NCBI GenBank assembly: GCA_964035795.1
Contig: OZ038320.1
Coordinates: 8,144,671 to 8,208,670 of the forward strand
Direction of reading: 5' to 3'
Length of the DNA: 64,000 nucleotides
Origin: Pterobdella sp. o SKG-2022
Lineage: Eukaryota; Annelida; Clitellata; Hirudinida; Piscicolidae
Each line of letters opens with the position of its first letter. Within the stretch, counting starts at the first letter, position 1. This document shows, one piece after another, positions 16,184 through 28,800 of this stretch. Position numbers and translations under genes: made by a program. The notes under the pieces were generated by a model. The model saw only the letters and a program-made list of their open reading frames with translations, was not told where the DNA came from and did not search any database.

Positions 16184-19100
16184 TTGGAAAATACTACTAT
16201 CATCGAAGACAGTGTAACAGAAGTACACGCTGGCTATACTTTTTTCTGGATCGGACGTAAACAAGAAGAACGTCGTGAGGCAGGAGTTAGATTCGCCATC
16301 AAATCCAATCTGGTCAACAAGCTACCTCCACCTCTCAGAGATATTAATGATCGTCTGATGACCGTTCGTCGGCCACTACCCAAAAATCGTTACGCCACTT
16401 TGATCAGTGCTTACGCTTCCACTATAACCAATCTTGATGAGATCAAAGAAAAGTTCTACGAGGACCTGCAAGCGACAGTTACCTCTGTGCCCAAAGCGGA
16501 CAAACTCGTCATTCTTGGTGATTTCAATGCTCGAGTCGGCACTGATTACTCATCATTGGCAGGAGTTTTGAAAAAAAATGGAGTAGGAAAATGCAACAGC
16601 AATGGCTTACTGCTACTAGAATCCTGCGCAGCTCAAAAGCTACTAATTACCAACACAGTCTTTCACTTAGCCAACCGTAACAAGACGACTTGGATGCATC
16701 CTCGCTCCAAGAACTGGCACTTGCTGGACTACGTCATCGTCAGGCAAAGGGAAAAAAAAGACGTCAGAGTCACGAAAGCCATGTGCGGGGCAGAGTGTTG
16801 GACAGACCATCGCCTATTGATCTCAAAGCTGAACATCAGGATTCAGCCGCAAGGACGACCGCAAGGAAAAAAGGCTCCAAAACGCTTGGATGTTTCCAAG
16901 CTTAACAGAGATAACATTAAACAGGCATTGACTGAGGAGCTCCACAGCAAGCTGCATCAGCAGAGCTTTGACTCACGAGATGCTGAGTCTGACTGGGCGA
17001 CTTTTAGAGATATCGTCTATGCTGCAGCCTTAGAGGTGGTGGGGACCACTAAACGAAAACACCAGGACTGGTTCGATAAAAACAATAAAAGCATTCAGTC
17101 CATGTCTGATGAGAAACACCGTCTCCACAGTGCACACCTCAACGACCCGTTATCAGCGGCGAAGAAAGCTGCATTCTGCAACGTCAAGAGAAGTTTACAG
17201 CTAGAGCTGCGTCAAATGCAGGATAAATGGCTCAGCGAAGAAGCCGATGAGATCCAATGTTATGCTGATCGCAATGACCTGTAGAACTTCTACAGTGCAC
17301 ATAAGACTGTCTACGGTCCCACATCGTCTGGATCATCTCCCCTTTTCAGCGCAGATGGAAACATACTGATCCCAGACAAGGAGAAAGTTCTTGAACGATG
17401 GGCAGAACACTTCAGTTGTGTTCTCAACCTTCCTTCCACCATTAACGAGGAAGCGATCGCAAGACTGCCCCAAGTCCCAATCAAGCACTCTCTTGCCGAC
17501 CTTCCTACTGTAGCAGAAGTAGAAAAAGCAGTGAAGCGGCTTTCAAGTGGAAAGGCACCCGGAGCTGACTCCATCCCTGCAGAAATTTACGCCTCTGGAG
17601 GCCCACTCATGATCAGGAAGCTTTTTGAACTATTCCAGTCTATGTGGAACCAAGAGCTTATCCTGCAAGAACTAAAAGATACTTCTATAGTCCACCTATA
17701 CAAACGCAAAGGAAATCGTCAATCGCTACTCTCTATCGCCGGGAAGATCTTGGCTAAAGTTCTGCTAAACCGCTTGATTGATCACCTGGAAGACGGTTTA
17801 TTGCCTGAAAGTCAGTGTGGGTTTAGACCGGGCACAGCACAGCAGATATGATCTTCGCAGCACGTCAACTCCAGGAGAAGTGTCAAGAGCAAAACGTTGG
17901 TCTTTACACCACTTTTTTAGACCTGACAAAGGCCTTCGATATTGTCTGCAGAAAAGGGATTTGGGAGATCATGGCCAAGTTCGGCTGTTCTGCTAGGTTT
18001 ATTACTATGGTCAGGCAGTTCCATGACGGCATGCAAGCCAGCGTGCAGGATGATGGGAAGTACTCGAAGCCATTTCCAGTCACAAACGGCTTGAAACAGG
18101 GCTGCGTTTTTGCTCCAATTCTCTTCAGTATGATGTTTTTAGCCATGCTGACTGACACTTTTCGCTCTGGTGACATTGGAGTCGACTACAAATTCCGAAC
18201 TGATGGGAAGATGTTCAACTCACGTAGGCTTTAGGCAAAAACCAAAGTTCAGAAAGACATTGTCCGAGACTTTTTATTTGCTGACGACTGCGCATTGAAT
18301 ACTGCCACACAGTCTAACATGCACGAAAGCATGAACCGGTTTGCCAAAGCCTGTGACGACTTTGGCTTGACAATAAGTATCAAGAAAACCGAAGTGATGT
18401 ACCAGCCTGCTCCTAATGCTCTCTACTCAGAACCAGTTATCACGGTCAACGGCGAGAAGCTTACAGTGACAGAAAAGTTCATTTATCTTGGCAGCACACT
18501 GTTACGGTCTGTCAGTATCGATGAGGAGGTATTCTACAGAATCGCTAGAGCCAGCTCGGCTTTTGGCAGACTCAGAGAGAAGGTGTGGGATAGAAGAGGG
18601 ATCAGTCTTATGACCAAGCTGAAGGTGTACCGTGCTGTCGTCCTTCCTTCATTGCTGTACGCCTGCGAAACATGGACTGTGTACAGTCGTCATGCTAGGC
18701 AGTTGAACTCTTTCCACATGCGATGCCTTCGGAAACTGCTTCACATCAAATGACAGGACAAAGTGTCCGACACAGAGGTACTCCAAAGAGCTAAAATGGA
18801 GAGCGTTCATGCGTTTCTCAAGCGGTCCTAGCTCAGATGGGCAGGCCACGTATTAAGAATGCCCGACGAGCGCCTGCCAAAGCGGTTGCTTTACGGTGAG
18901 TTGAGTGAAGGCAAGCGCTCTCTTGGAGGTCAGAGGAAGCGATACAAGGACACGCTTAAAGATTCTCTGAAATCCTGTGGCATTAATTCTGACATCTGAG
19001 AAGAAATGACCCAAGACCGGCCTACTTGGCGCAGCGCTGTCTCCACAGGTGTGTCGAGCTTCGAGGCGAAGCGTGTGGAAGAGCAAAAGCAGAAACGCCA

Positions 19101-19236
19101 GCGTCGCAAAATAAAAGCGAGTACTGCTTCTCAGTTTGTTTCTACTTTAGCATATCTCTGCCCAAAGTGTACAAGGCATTTCAATGCGAGAATAAGTCTG
19201 ATCAGCCATCTTCGCACCCACAAAACCCAGGAATAG
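16184..19236 (+). pseudogene. Broken endonuclease/reverse transcriptase ORF of the LINE
   Basis: Intact pieces: 16184-17281 (endonuclease, with ILGDFNARVG and ECWTDHRLLISK), 17285-17848 (RT start, GKAPGADSIPAEIY, FRPGTAQQ), 17848-18231 (motif A FLDLTKAFDIV, motif B GLKQGCVFAPILF), 18235-18750 (catalytic FLFADDCAL, then YLGSTLL), and downstream frames ending with a finger CPKCTRHFNARISLISHLRTH. The frame is interrupted by stop codons at 17282, 18232, 18751, 18829 and 18997 and by a frame change near 17848. There is also a deletion between KRKGNRQS and LLSIAGK, where active relatives carry extra residues. The copy cannot make active protein. Confidence 0.9.
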
Positions 19237-19270
19237 AAGTTGTGGTCGTCTTCGCCTGCGAAGGACGAAA

Positions 19271-19295
19271 ATCATCATCATCATCATCATCATCA
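19271..19295 (+). repeat. (ATC)n tail of the LINE
   Basis: Eight ATC units directly after the LINE 3' end. Short simple-repeat 3' tails are typical of several non-LTR clades and mark the polymerisation start site. Confidence 0.8.
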
Positions 19296-22200
19296 ACTTT
19301 AGAAACAGCAACTAATATCATAGAAAAGTTAAGTATTTCACAAGATCTAATAATGAAAATAATGATCTAAATTATAAAAATATCTTTATCTTTTATTTTC
19401 GTTTTTAATATTATTACCCATTATTTTCTAAATATACCATTTCAAACAAAAATTTTTTGTTGTATTTTTTAAATTATCTTTTTGGAAATACATATATTTT
19501 TTAAAAATATCTTTTACTCGTTTCAAAATCTTTGAAGAAGTCAAAGCCAAGACATCAAATCATGAAATCAAGTGAATCAAAAGTAAGAGAACATCAAATA
19601 AGTGGACATAACATTGTATATTTCAAAGACAATTTTTTGCATGAAAATTTCAAAACTTCCTTGAAGACTACTTTTAACTTCGTGTATTTTATCAATGCAA
19701 CTTTATAAACTATCTTGAACGTTATTCTTGATTGTGTGTTTTAACTGTGTGAATTAATTAGTGAACATAGTATGTTATTGAAGGTTCGTTTCAAGTGAAT
19801 ACCATCACATGCCCGTCTTTACCATGTCTCAGGGCTGGAAAAATTCTAAAGCAAGTTTTAATCGAATTATTATTATTTATATTATTTGTTATTTAAATCA
19901 AACAATAACTAAAATAAATTTTAGTTTAAAAATTTGCTATATTTGTAAGTTTTTGCTTCAATTTAAAGACAGTCTTCATGGATTTGCTGGAGATGAGATT
20001 CGAATGAAATTGAATTTAGTTTTTAATTTACAACAAACTTGGCATAAAAAACTTTTTAAAAAATATAGCACAAAATAAATGGAAAGAATTTTATCTCATA
20101 ACAATAGGATTATTTAAAGAAGTTATCAAGCTTAGTTGAAAATGGAATTTTTTTTTTCAAGCTCCGGCAGACTTTTTAAGAAGCGCGATCCTAAAAGGGA
20201 CTTAGTTTTTGCTGCCATTTAGTTCTCATTTATAGCTTTTCGGTGCATTGTCACTGAGTCTACCAAAAATTCACCCAACAAAATAAACAGAATCAAAATG
20301 ATTAAATGCTATGATATTTTTCTTTATTTTATACATTCATGTTGTTACGAATATTTTTCCCACGTTTGGTTAGTTTCATTGTGGTTTACAACTAAACTCA
20401 TTTTTGCCAATAAATATGAGCAATACACCAATAATACTGAATAAAATTTCGCAATGAAGCACTGCATGAAGTTATTGAAATTTTTTAAACCCTTGGAAAC
20501 ATATTGAAATATTTTTCTCAAAAACTTTTATAACGTCTAGTTAGTAGTTTCACTTCTGGAAAATGCATCCATAAACAAGACTGAAAATTTCATTTAGCAT
20601 TTTATGTTTTTTTCTTTGAATAAGGAGCTTTTAAAAAAAAACTTGTATTGAATGTCAAATAGTAAAATAGTTAACTTTGATGAAGGTTGAAAATTCAAAG
20701 AACGTTTGAAAAGAATGTACTTTGCTTAGCGATCACGTATTGTCAAGTCGCTTATTGAAAAGAATAATCTTGTTCGAACTTGCCTTATTAAGTTTGCATA
20801 CATAATATCTCAATCTTGCACCCACTATAAAATGCTTTGCAATTGAAATCGTAATGCATGCAGATCTTTTCTGATTTCAATCGGAAACTTTCATTCTATG
20901 TATATTTTTCTCTATTTTAATATAATATTTAACAAAACATAGTATTTGGACACTTTTCAGTAAGAATGATTGAATAATTGAAGTATATTTTATATATATT
21001 TAGTGTTTTTTTGTATCTTCATTAAATTAATGGAATTATGCTTCTGCGCAGCACAAGATAAAACATAAGCGTTTCTTATAGAGCTCAACTTCCTATCAAA
21101 AACCCATCAAAAAGGGTATTCCATTATAAAATTTTAAAACAGCGTCATAATTGAACGCAAACTTTATTTTTTGAGTCGTATGTCTACTCACTTGTTGTTT
21201 AAAGCGTGTTCACTGCAAAACCAACTGTCTTTTTTATATTCTAAGAGCAATTATTCGTTCAACTGCTTGACAAATGTACTCTTTGAAAATCGCTCATCAT
21301 TTTTTCTTCTCTCATTACCATTGGCTATAGACAAAATTTTCCGTAAAATTTAATTACCCCGTTAAAGTCTTATTTGGGATTTATTGCGTTTAGGCTAAAT
21401 TAGTTATTGATTAAGAAGGGAAATAAAAACAACTTGTATATTTTTGTTCTGCTCTAATCACGCCAATTGATGTTGCGTGGCACTTAGATTTAAAAGTTGT
21501 AAATTATAAAAATATTTATCAAACATCTTTGGCAATCAAAACGTAATAATAGTTTTTTTGTTGTATAAAATTGTGAAAGCAAGACATTACTTAAACTCAC
21601 CAAGATCACGTAATGAGGCAAATTGGCTTCTTAGTGTTCAAAATAATTATAAGTCGGATGTATCAGCAATATTTGAAGAACAGAAATACTAATACCATTT
21701 TCAGCTACACACCCGCAAAGCCCTTTGTTGAACAAATGTATATAAATTTGATGGATAATTGCAAAAATGATACTTAATTTCACAGGCGTAGATTCTTTTA
21801 TCTTCTGGTCTCGATCGGGGTTAATATGGACATAAAAGCACATTGGTTTGTTTTATGCCGTTCAAAAGTGGATCATCTTCCAACTTTTCATTGTGTACTT
21901 TTTAATGCAATATTTTTTTTAAAACTGATCACAATATGCATGAAAACCCTATTAGAAAACAATTAGAAGGCTTTGAAAAAGTTTAACCTTCACTTCACGA
22001 AAGTCTTTAACTATCAGTCATTGAGAGGTTTAAAGCCTTAAAACCCTTTTAAGAATTTCCCATTACTTTAAAGTCTTTAAATCAAAATTTCTACGTGCTG
22101 GAATTTTAAAGGGGGTTGGCTTAACTATTGTAGCATAGCCTCACTGCATCACTTCACGTAATCATAAAGCATTTCTGTCTTTTGTTTACAAAAATCTTCA

Positions 22201-25200
22201 AAAATTTTGTATCTAAATTACCCCATGTAAAAAAAAAATTTTTTTGTGATTTCCAGAAAATTGTGGAAGTTTGATGCTTTTCTATTGTAATATCTCCTCC
22301 AATAGCCTGAATTTTTCTTAAGGATCTCAACATTACTAAAAAATGAATACACATTTAATAGCTTATTCACGTGAGCAGTTATATTTTATCAACTCTTCTT
22401 GAGTTAATTGGAATATTTTAAAATTTATTTATAACTATTTCACTTCACATATTTTGGAGGAGATGTATAGAACAGAGTAAAATATGCCATGGTTCAAAGT
22501 TAAATGTTTTTTTTTGGTGAAAACAATTTATTTCGTGAAATTCGCTGTTAAGAACATTTTCATGCCTGAAATGTTAATTAACTCCATTCTTTACACATTA
22601 TCGAATTAAATAAATTTTGATTTTTTGCGTGAAAATCATTCGAGCCAATCGGAGTGCAGTTTGAACTAAATAAAATTTCAAAAAAATTTAACGAGGTTTA
22701 ATTAATTTATTTATTAAACTGCACCTAGATTTAAGTTATTTTTTTCATAAATCTCCCAATACACTATTTGTATTTGAAACTGTGGTATTCAACAGACTCG
22801 ATTACATCCTAAACATGTTCATAGGAAAATTCTTGAAAAAAACAACTAAGTGGTCTTTTGCAAGCTCAACATGATCTATCACCCAGCATTTACCATGCTT
22901 TTAAATTTTGAATTATATTTCGAAGTGAGAAGTGAACTTTTTCATTTTTTAGCATGTTGTATTATGTCGATCTTTTCAAAACATTTCATAAAAAAACACA
23001 AAACTTTACTATATATTTCAAAAAACTGTGTTTAATCCGAAACATTGTTCGTGGTTTGAAAATCTTCAGTGAAAACGATTCAAATTTCTGGCAGTTAACT
23101 TCCAAAAATAAACTAATCAAAAAACTAAAAATTCAATTGAAATGAAAGTTTAATCTTTTTGATGAAAGTTTATTTTTGAGAAGAAAAGCTTGACAGATTC
23201 GGTGTCCTGATGCAAAAAAAGTCAAAATCTTTTATCAATGTTTCATTTTGAGACTTTTCGGCTTTTGATCTTTTTATTACTAAAAAAAAGTGGATTAGTT
23301 TAAAGTTTTAGTTGTGCGTTACTCAAAAGCTACTTGTAATTGTATGAAATCAGGCAGTTTTCTTTATCTAATCGATTGCTTAATGAGCCACTTGATCGAT
23401 TGGTTTGTTAAAGAAACACCAAAAATTTACTTCTTGAATAAAAATTTTTTCAAGATTTTTAGTTTAAATCCGTGGAAATTAATTTTTGAATTTTTGGCAA
23501 TTTCATGAAGAAATGAATAATTCATATCTTGCTTAAAAATAAGCTTCATCTTCTTCTATCATAACTTTTTCTTGCAAAAAATTAATTTCTCCATAAACTT
23601 TGACACCTTTATCTAAGAAAATGTGATTAATTCATGATCTGTTATAGATAATGGACATAATTAGGTAAAAAATTCATTTCTTTTCATTTTTTGGCACTAA
23701 ACAGAGTATTTTATAATAGGTTATAAATAGAGAATTCGATAAATTTATTTTCAAACAGAACTTGAGTTTTTAACTGAAAAATTAACTATTTATACAAGTG
23801 GTTTTTCCTATGAAAAATTCTTGTCAAAAGTGAGTATACTATAATTCAAACTGAGTTAAACTTTCTTTATATTCTAAGTTTAAGAGTAACTTCTTTTTAA
23901 AATTGAAACACCTCCGATTGAAACACCCATTCATGTATGTATAATTGAATAATTTTTTCAAAAAATACTAATATCTATTTCATTGAGCTTCTTACCCACT
24001 GTGGGTGATGTGAAGAAAAATATATATCACAAAAAACGGCGTTAGCTTAGATAACTATTAAAATAAAAGGTGTGCCTACTTATAAATGTCGTGTTTTGTA
24101 AAAAACTGGGTTTCTAATTGCAATTCAAACAATTGAAAAAAAAATTTTTGAAAAAAGTTAAATCGAAAAACTTCATAAAACCGAGAGATCAAAAGAAATT
24201 AGGCTCAGAGCATAGTATGCGATAAAAATTTTTTAAAAAATTGAAAACAATTTTCAAAATAGTAGCAAAATTAGCTATAAAATACTTGAACGGAAAAAAT
24301 AGAAAAAAAAGTTTTTTTTCCATGTAGTTGAGCTAAAATTGTTAAAAATTTTCGCTACATTCGATGAGGTTTGATAAAAGTGGAAATAATTAAGTAACAC
24401 ATAATTCACCTGTGATTAAAACAGGAAACAAACTTGTATTAGTTGGGTTAAGATAGCTTGAAAAGTACCCAGAAATAAAGATAGAATAGTCAGAAAAAAT
24501 TTGAAAACAGAGAAATAGATGATGGTCAAAAAGATAATGAATGACTTGAGTGGAGGAACAGTTGTAGATAGTGCGATAATGGGGCAAAAAATGCCAAAGA
24601 TAAAAGACAATGCAACAAACTGATTTGCTGTAATGATTTTCAAAAAAAAAAAACTTAAGAAAATGATTCATTTAAAAAATTTTATATTTCGAAATAAGTG
24701 AAAAAAAAACTATCAACAATCTTATTTTGAAATTCTTTTCTACATATAAAAGTTCTTCGAAATTTATTATTTAATTTCCACTTGTTTCCACCTTTTGAAA
24801 GTTATGAAAATCCTTCATGTACAAGAAGTTTATAGCTTTTATTGAAAGTACTACGAAAAATAGTTTTTCAAAAAAAGTGTCACCTCCTACTTTAATTAAA
24901 ATTTTCAATCTATTAATCTTCATTCAATATCCAAAAAATATTCAAAATAAAAATGCATATTCTAAGTCTAAAAAGTAGCTTAAAAATTATAATGGATTTG
25001 AAACCTCGCGTTACCTCAGTGCAAACTACTCACAAACAACCATTTGTAGAGAATAAATGGTACAAAAATAATCATTATGACCTTTATCAATCTTCCCTTT
25101 CGACTGATTTTCGGTTGTTATTGTTGAAACGAAACATAGCTTATCACATACAAATCATGTATTAAGACTTGCAATTAAAGTTGATTTAAATACAAATTTC

Positions 25201-27015
25201 ACGTTAATGTGAAAATTTATTAAAAAGTTTATATTTATCAATTGATTTCTTTGAAACACATAAAAGTATTTTATTTATAAAATGGTATACTTACAACGTA
25301 TAGAAGTATCGTGTTTATGAAACGTATAATTTCTTTCCTAAAAAAAGTAAAACTTCAACTCCATCTGTTAAAACAATTTTGTGTTTCTTTAGAAAAATCA
25401 ACAAAATCGGGCACATGAAAACATAATTCGCACATTTTTATTCTAGAGACTTAGTAATTTTTAGCGTAGTGAGGCTGCTAGTGGGTGCTGGTAAAACCAT
25501 AAAAACTCCCACAATGTTTTTTGTGCTACTAACGAAAAAAATTAATCACTGAAATTGTTCAATAGTGAGCTGTTTCATGGAAATTTGTATATTTGTTTTT
25601 AAATAATTTACATATAAAACTAATTATATAAGTAACAGTTTTATGAACAATAAAAGAAGAAATTGGTTGTAAAACTTACAACAGAATAAAACCTGCATAG
25701 TACTTAAAAGCTGTGAACATTTAACTCTCCATAAAGATTTTAGAAAAGACCTTTGAATCATTTTGAAAAAAAATCAAATTTGAAGTTTGGATTGCCACAC
25801 TTTTTTTCTCCAAAAAATAAATTTTTAAAAACTTAAGCATGTTTTAAAACTTTTCATTGCTCTTAGTTCTTCGTTACTAAAACTTTGATTTAAGTTGAAT
25901 TAGCGAGCGGCTGACAGAAGGGTTGCTGCATGGTCTCAAACATAAAAAAGGGTGTTAGGGAGTTTGTAAATAATTCTTTGATGTTAAATGTAGCTGTAAT
26001 TTTTTTTCATTCTAGTTGTTGTAGTTAGTAGTTTATTTGTTTCAACATGTAGTTCGATGGCTTAAGGTTAAGGGGCCGCTCTCATAAGTTTACTTATTTT
26101 TCAAGAAAAAATATCATGTGAGACATTTTTAACTACATTTATTTAAACATAAAAAATAAGATTTTCATTAGGTTTAGTCTTACTATAAACGCTACTTCAT
26201 CATGCAACCTTCGGGTCTGTAGATCATCGCGTTTAGTTTTGATTCATATAACCTATGGAAACAAATTTTATCATCGCTTTGATGTGATTGTTCAAATTTC
26301 TAAATGATTAAAACCATATAGTAGGAACAATCTACCTTCCTTGATAATTGTCGAAAGCAGAGAGTTAATAGGCATAACGTTACTGTATAAATTTACTAAT
26401 AAAAACTTTATCATCTTATTTCAAAATATTTATAATACTGTTAATCTTATTCTCTTTTTATACTAATTATAAACTAACCATCTAGCATGTCCGATTTGCA
26501 TTGAAATCACTCAGTTTTTCTCTAAATAAAAAAACATAAAATTCAGATCTTCCGTGCAACTGAAAAAAACGAAGCTCACATTATCAAATGAAGTATACAA
26601 GCTCAAAGACGTTGCTAACTGCGATGGTAATGTTCTTTAATACTGATTAGTTATTAGTCTAATTAGTTAGACAAAAAAAAAGTTTAGTTTATAATTTTGT
26701 CTCAAAGTCTTTGTAAGTTTTGCTCACGTTATCAAATACCGCATCACATACGTTGAACTTGCTGCGAATGTTTTCCTTAGTTTTCGTCAATACTTTATGT
26801 GTTATATTACATCTTCTATCATATTAAATATATAAATGTTACACGAAAATGCTACAGATAGTGAAAAAGTGGCAAAACAGTAGTGGGTGAAAGACCTCAG
26901 TAGAGCCTAGCGCAAAACTTCATCGACAAAACATTTGATGTTAATTCTCAAATGAAAAAGTTACAAACGTACATGCATGTTTTGAATAGGACAGTGTGAT
27001 TCGACTGAGAAAAAA

Positions 27016-27138
27016 AGATGGAAATAATGAAGATGATGATAATAATAATAATGATTATGACGATGGTAATAACTATAATGCTGATGATTAGGAAGAAAAA
27101 AATTGTGAAAATGATAATTATAATGATGATGATGAATG
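27016..27138. repeat. Imperfect GAT/AAT-rich trinucleotide tract
   Basis: A purine-rich run of GATGAT, AATAAT and mixed units with interruptions. The opposite strand is open and gives a His/Tyr-rich pseudo-protein, which is not a gene. Confidence 0.8.
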
Positions 27139-27816
27139 ATTTTGCAACGTTTCATAATTAAAATTATTACGATTCCAAATTTCATGTTTTTTTTTATCAC
27201 TGTATCAAGTAAGTTTCACTCTTGTAGTAAGATATTTCAATGCAAGCACTTATATTGTCGGGGTCGTTTGGAATTTGCAATGGTTGAGAGCTTTAATTTA
27301 TTTATCCTTCATCCAGTATAAGCTCGAGTTATTTGCTCCATAGTTTATTTTTTTGATGTTGTAGTTTTGGAAGTTTTTTGTGATAAAAAATCAAAATTTT
27401 TAAAATTCATTCGAAATTTTGCTATTTAAAAAAAATTATATTTAACTTGGAATTTTCAAAAATTTATTTTTTAAATAGAGTTTAATGGGGAATAAAAAGT
27501 ATTTGAGAGATAAGCTTAACCTAAACTAAATTCAAATTGAATTTTATAAAATATTGTAACAATAAATTCAAGAAATATTGGATTATCAATTAATAAATGA
27601 AAAAAAAATTATTAAATATGAACAATTGAATAAATTCTTCATAAGAACACTGATATACATAAGAAAAGACTTAATTAGTTAATAGGTTATTGTTGGAAAG
27701 ACAAGAAAGGACAAAAATATTGCAAGCCACCACTTCATTATGTGAATCCTGTGCCAAAAAAGCACTAACAAAAAATATAAAAAAACTAATAGTGGGTTAT
27801 ATCCAAAAAAATATTC

Positions 27817-27838
27817 ATATATATATATATATATATAT
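27817..27838. repeat. (AT)n microsatellite
   Basis: Eleven uninterrupted AT dinucleotides. Confidence 0.9.
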
Positions 27839-28607
27839 CAATATCCGTGTATACTCAAAATCTTTTCAGAAATTTGATAAATAAAAAGTTGTGATTCAAA
27901 AGATAAAGAGTTGAAATGAAACCCAAATAAATGTTCAAAAACAGTAATTGAATTAACAACTTTTTGGATATTTAGACAAGAATTAATTAAGCTGACAAAA
28001 AAATTCTTTGAAGTGAAAATGAGATTGTTGAATTAAAAGTTTCACAAAAATAGTTTGGAATTTAAGACGAATTTCCGCTTAAAGATAAGTAAAAAATGAG
28101 CTGAACCAAAAAAGATAATACAATTCAAAGATCTCACAACATTTTTTCAAAATTTTCAATTAGAAAATGAAAACACACCACTTATGCAAAAAAATTTAAT
28201 TTATTATTTTGTTTTCCACAAAAATAAAACGGAAAAAAGATTTTTTGTACTCGTGGACTGGCGGGAGAATGTGAAAACACCTCGAAGAAAACTTCAGCTC
28301 CATAATTTCTTCGCAGTCATTTCAAAAATTCATTAGATTAGGCTTAGTTTTTTTAAAAATATAATTAAAGGTTGATTGGAAAGATTTTTTTAGGTTCAAA
28401 AATTATAAAACTTTTTTAAAACGTTGTGGAATTTTGAAACTGCTCATCGCAAAACAAAATTTTTTTAAAACTCAAACTCATAAACTCACAGAGTAAAATC
28501 AAGTTTTTAAAAAACTTATTTCGTGGTAAACTTTTACAGTAAATAGTTTAAATTTTTCAAAAAGATTGAATAAATACACGCTATACATTAAATTGATATA
28601 TTAATAT

Positions 28608-28800
28608 TTATTTTTTATACCGTCCTTCATTTATGGAATTCTTTTCTGCTAAACCTGCATCTTCATTTTTTCTATAACATTTTTGCAAGCGTTCAAAAAC
28701 GCATTCATATAGCCGCATCTCTTTCTGACTACACAAGCGCCTCAAACCTAGTTTGCAAGCTGTGCGCCTCACAAATGAATTGAAACTAATTTTTTTTTTC
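28608..28800 (-). CDS. Weak candidate coding exon, unrecognised
   Basis: On the minus strand a frame running to a stop at 28608 includes RTACKLGLRRLCSQKEM and YECVFERLQKCYRKNEDAGL in a patch (28690-28760) clearly GC-richer than its surroundings. The bases before it (AAAATTAG) could act as an acceptor. There is no recognisable domain and no partner exon was found, so this may be a transposon scrap or chance. Confidence 0.15.

Larger units (their letters stand above)
16175..19295 (+). mobile_element. Non-LTR retrotransposon (AP endonuclease/RT LINE), 5'-truncated
   Basis: A 3.1-kb block of markedly higher GC content than its flanks encodes, in order, an AP-type endonuclease, a reverse transcriptase, and a C-terminal C2H2-like finger, and ends in an (ATC)n tail at 19271-19295. 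This is the LINE type whose endonuclease is often mislabelled craniofacial development protein 2 in animal genomes. The clade (RTE-like or other) cannot be settled by eye. The 5' end is inside the endonuclease domain, as after incomplete target-primed reverse transcription. Boundaries are approximate and I did not identify a target-site duplication. Confidence 0.92.

Noticed and set aside
26961..27200. Minus-strand His/Tyr-rich frame
   Set aside because: It is a translation of the GAT/AAT-rich simple repeat.
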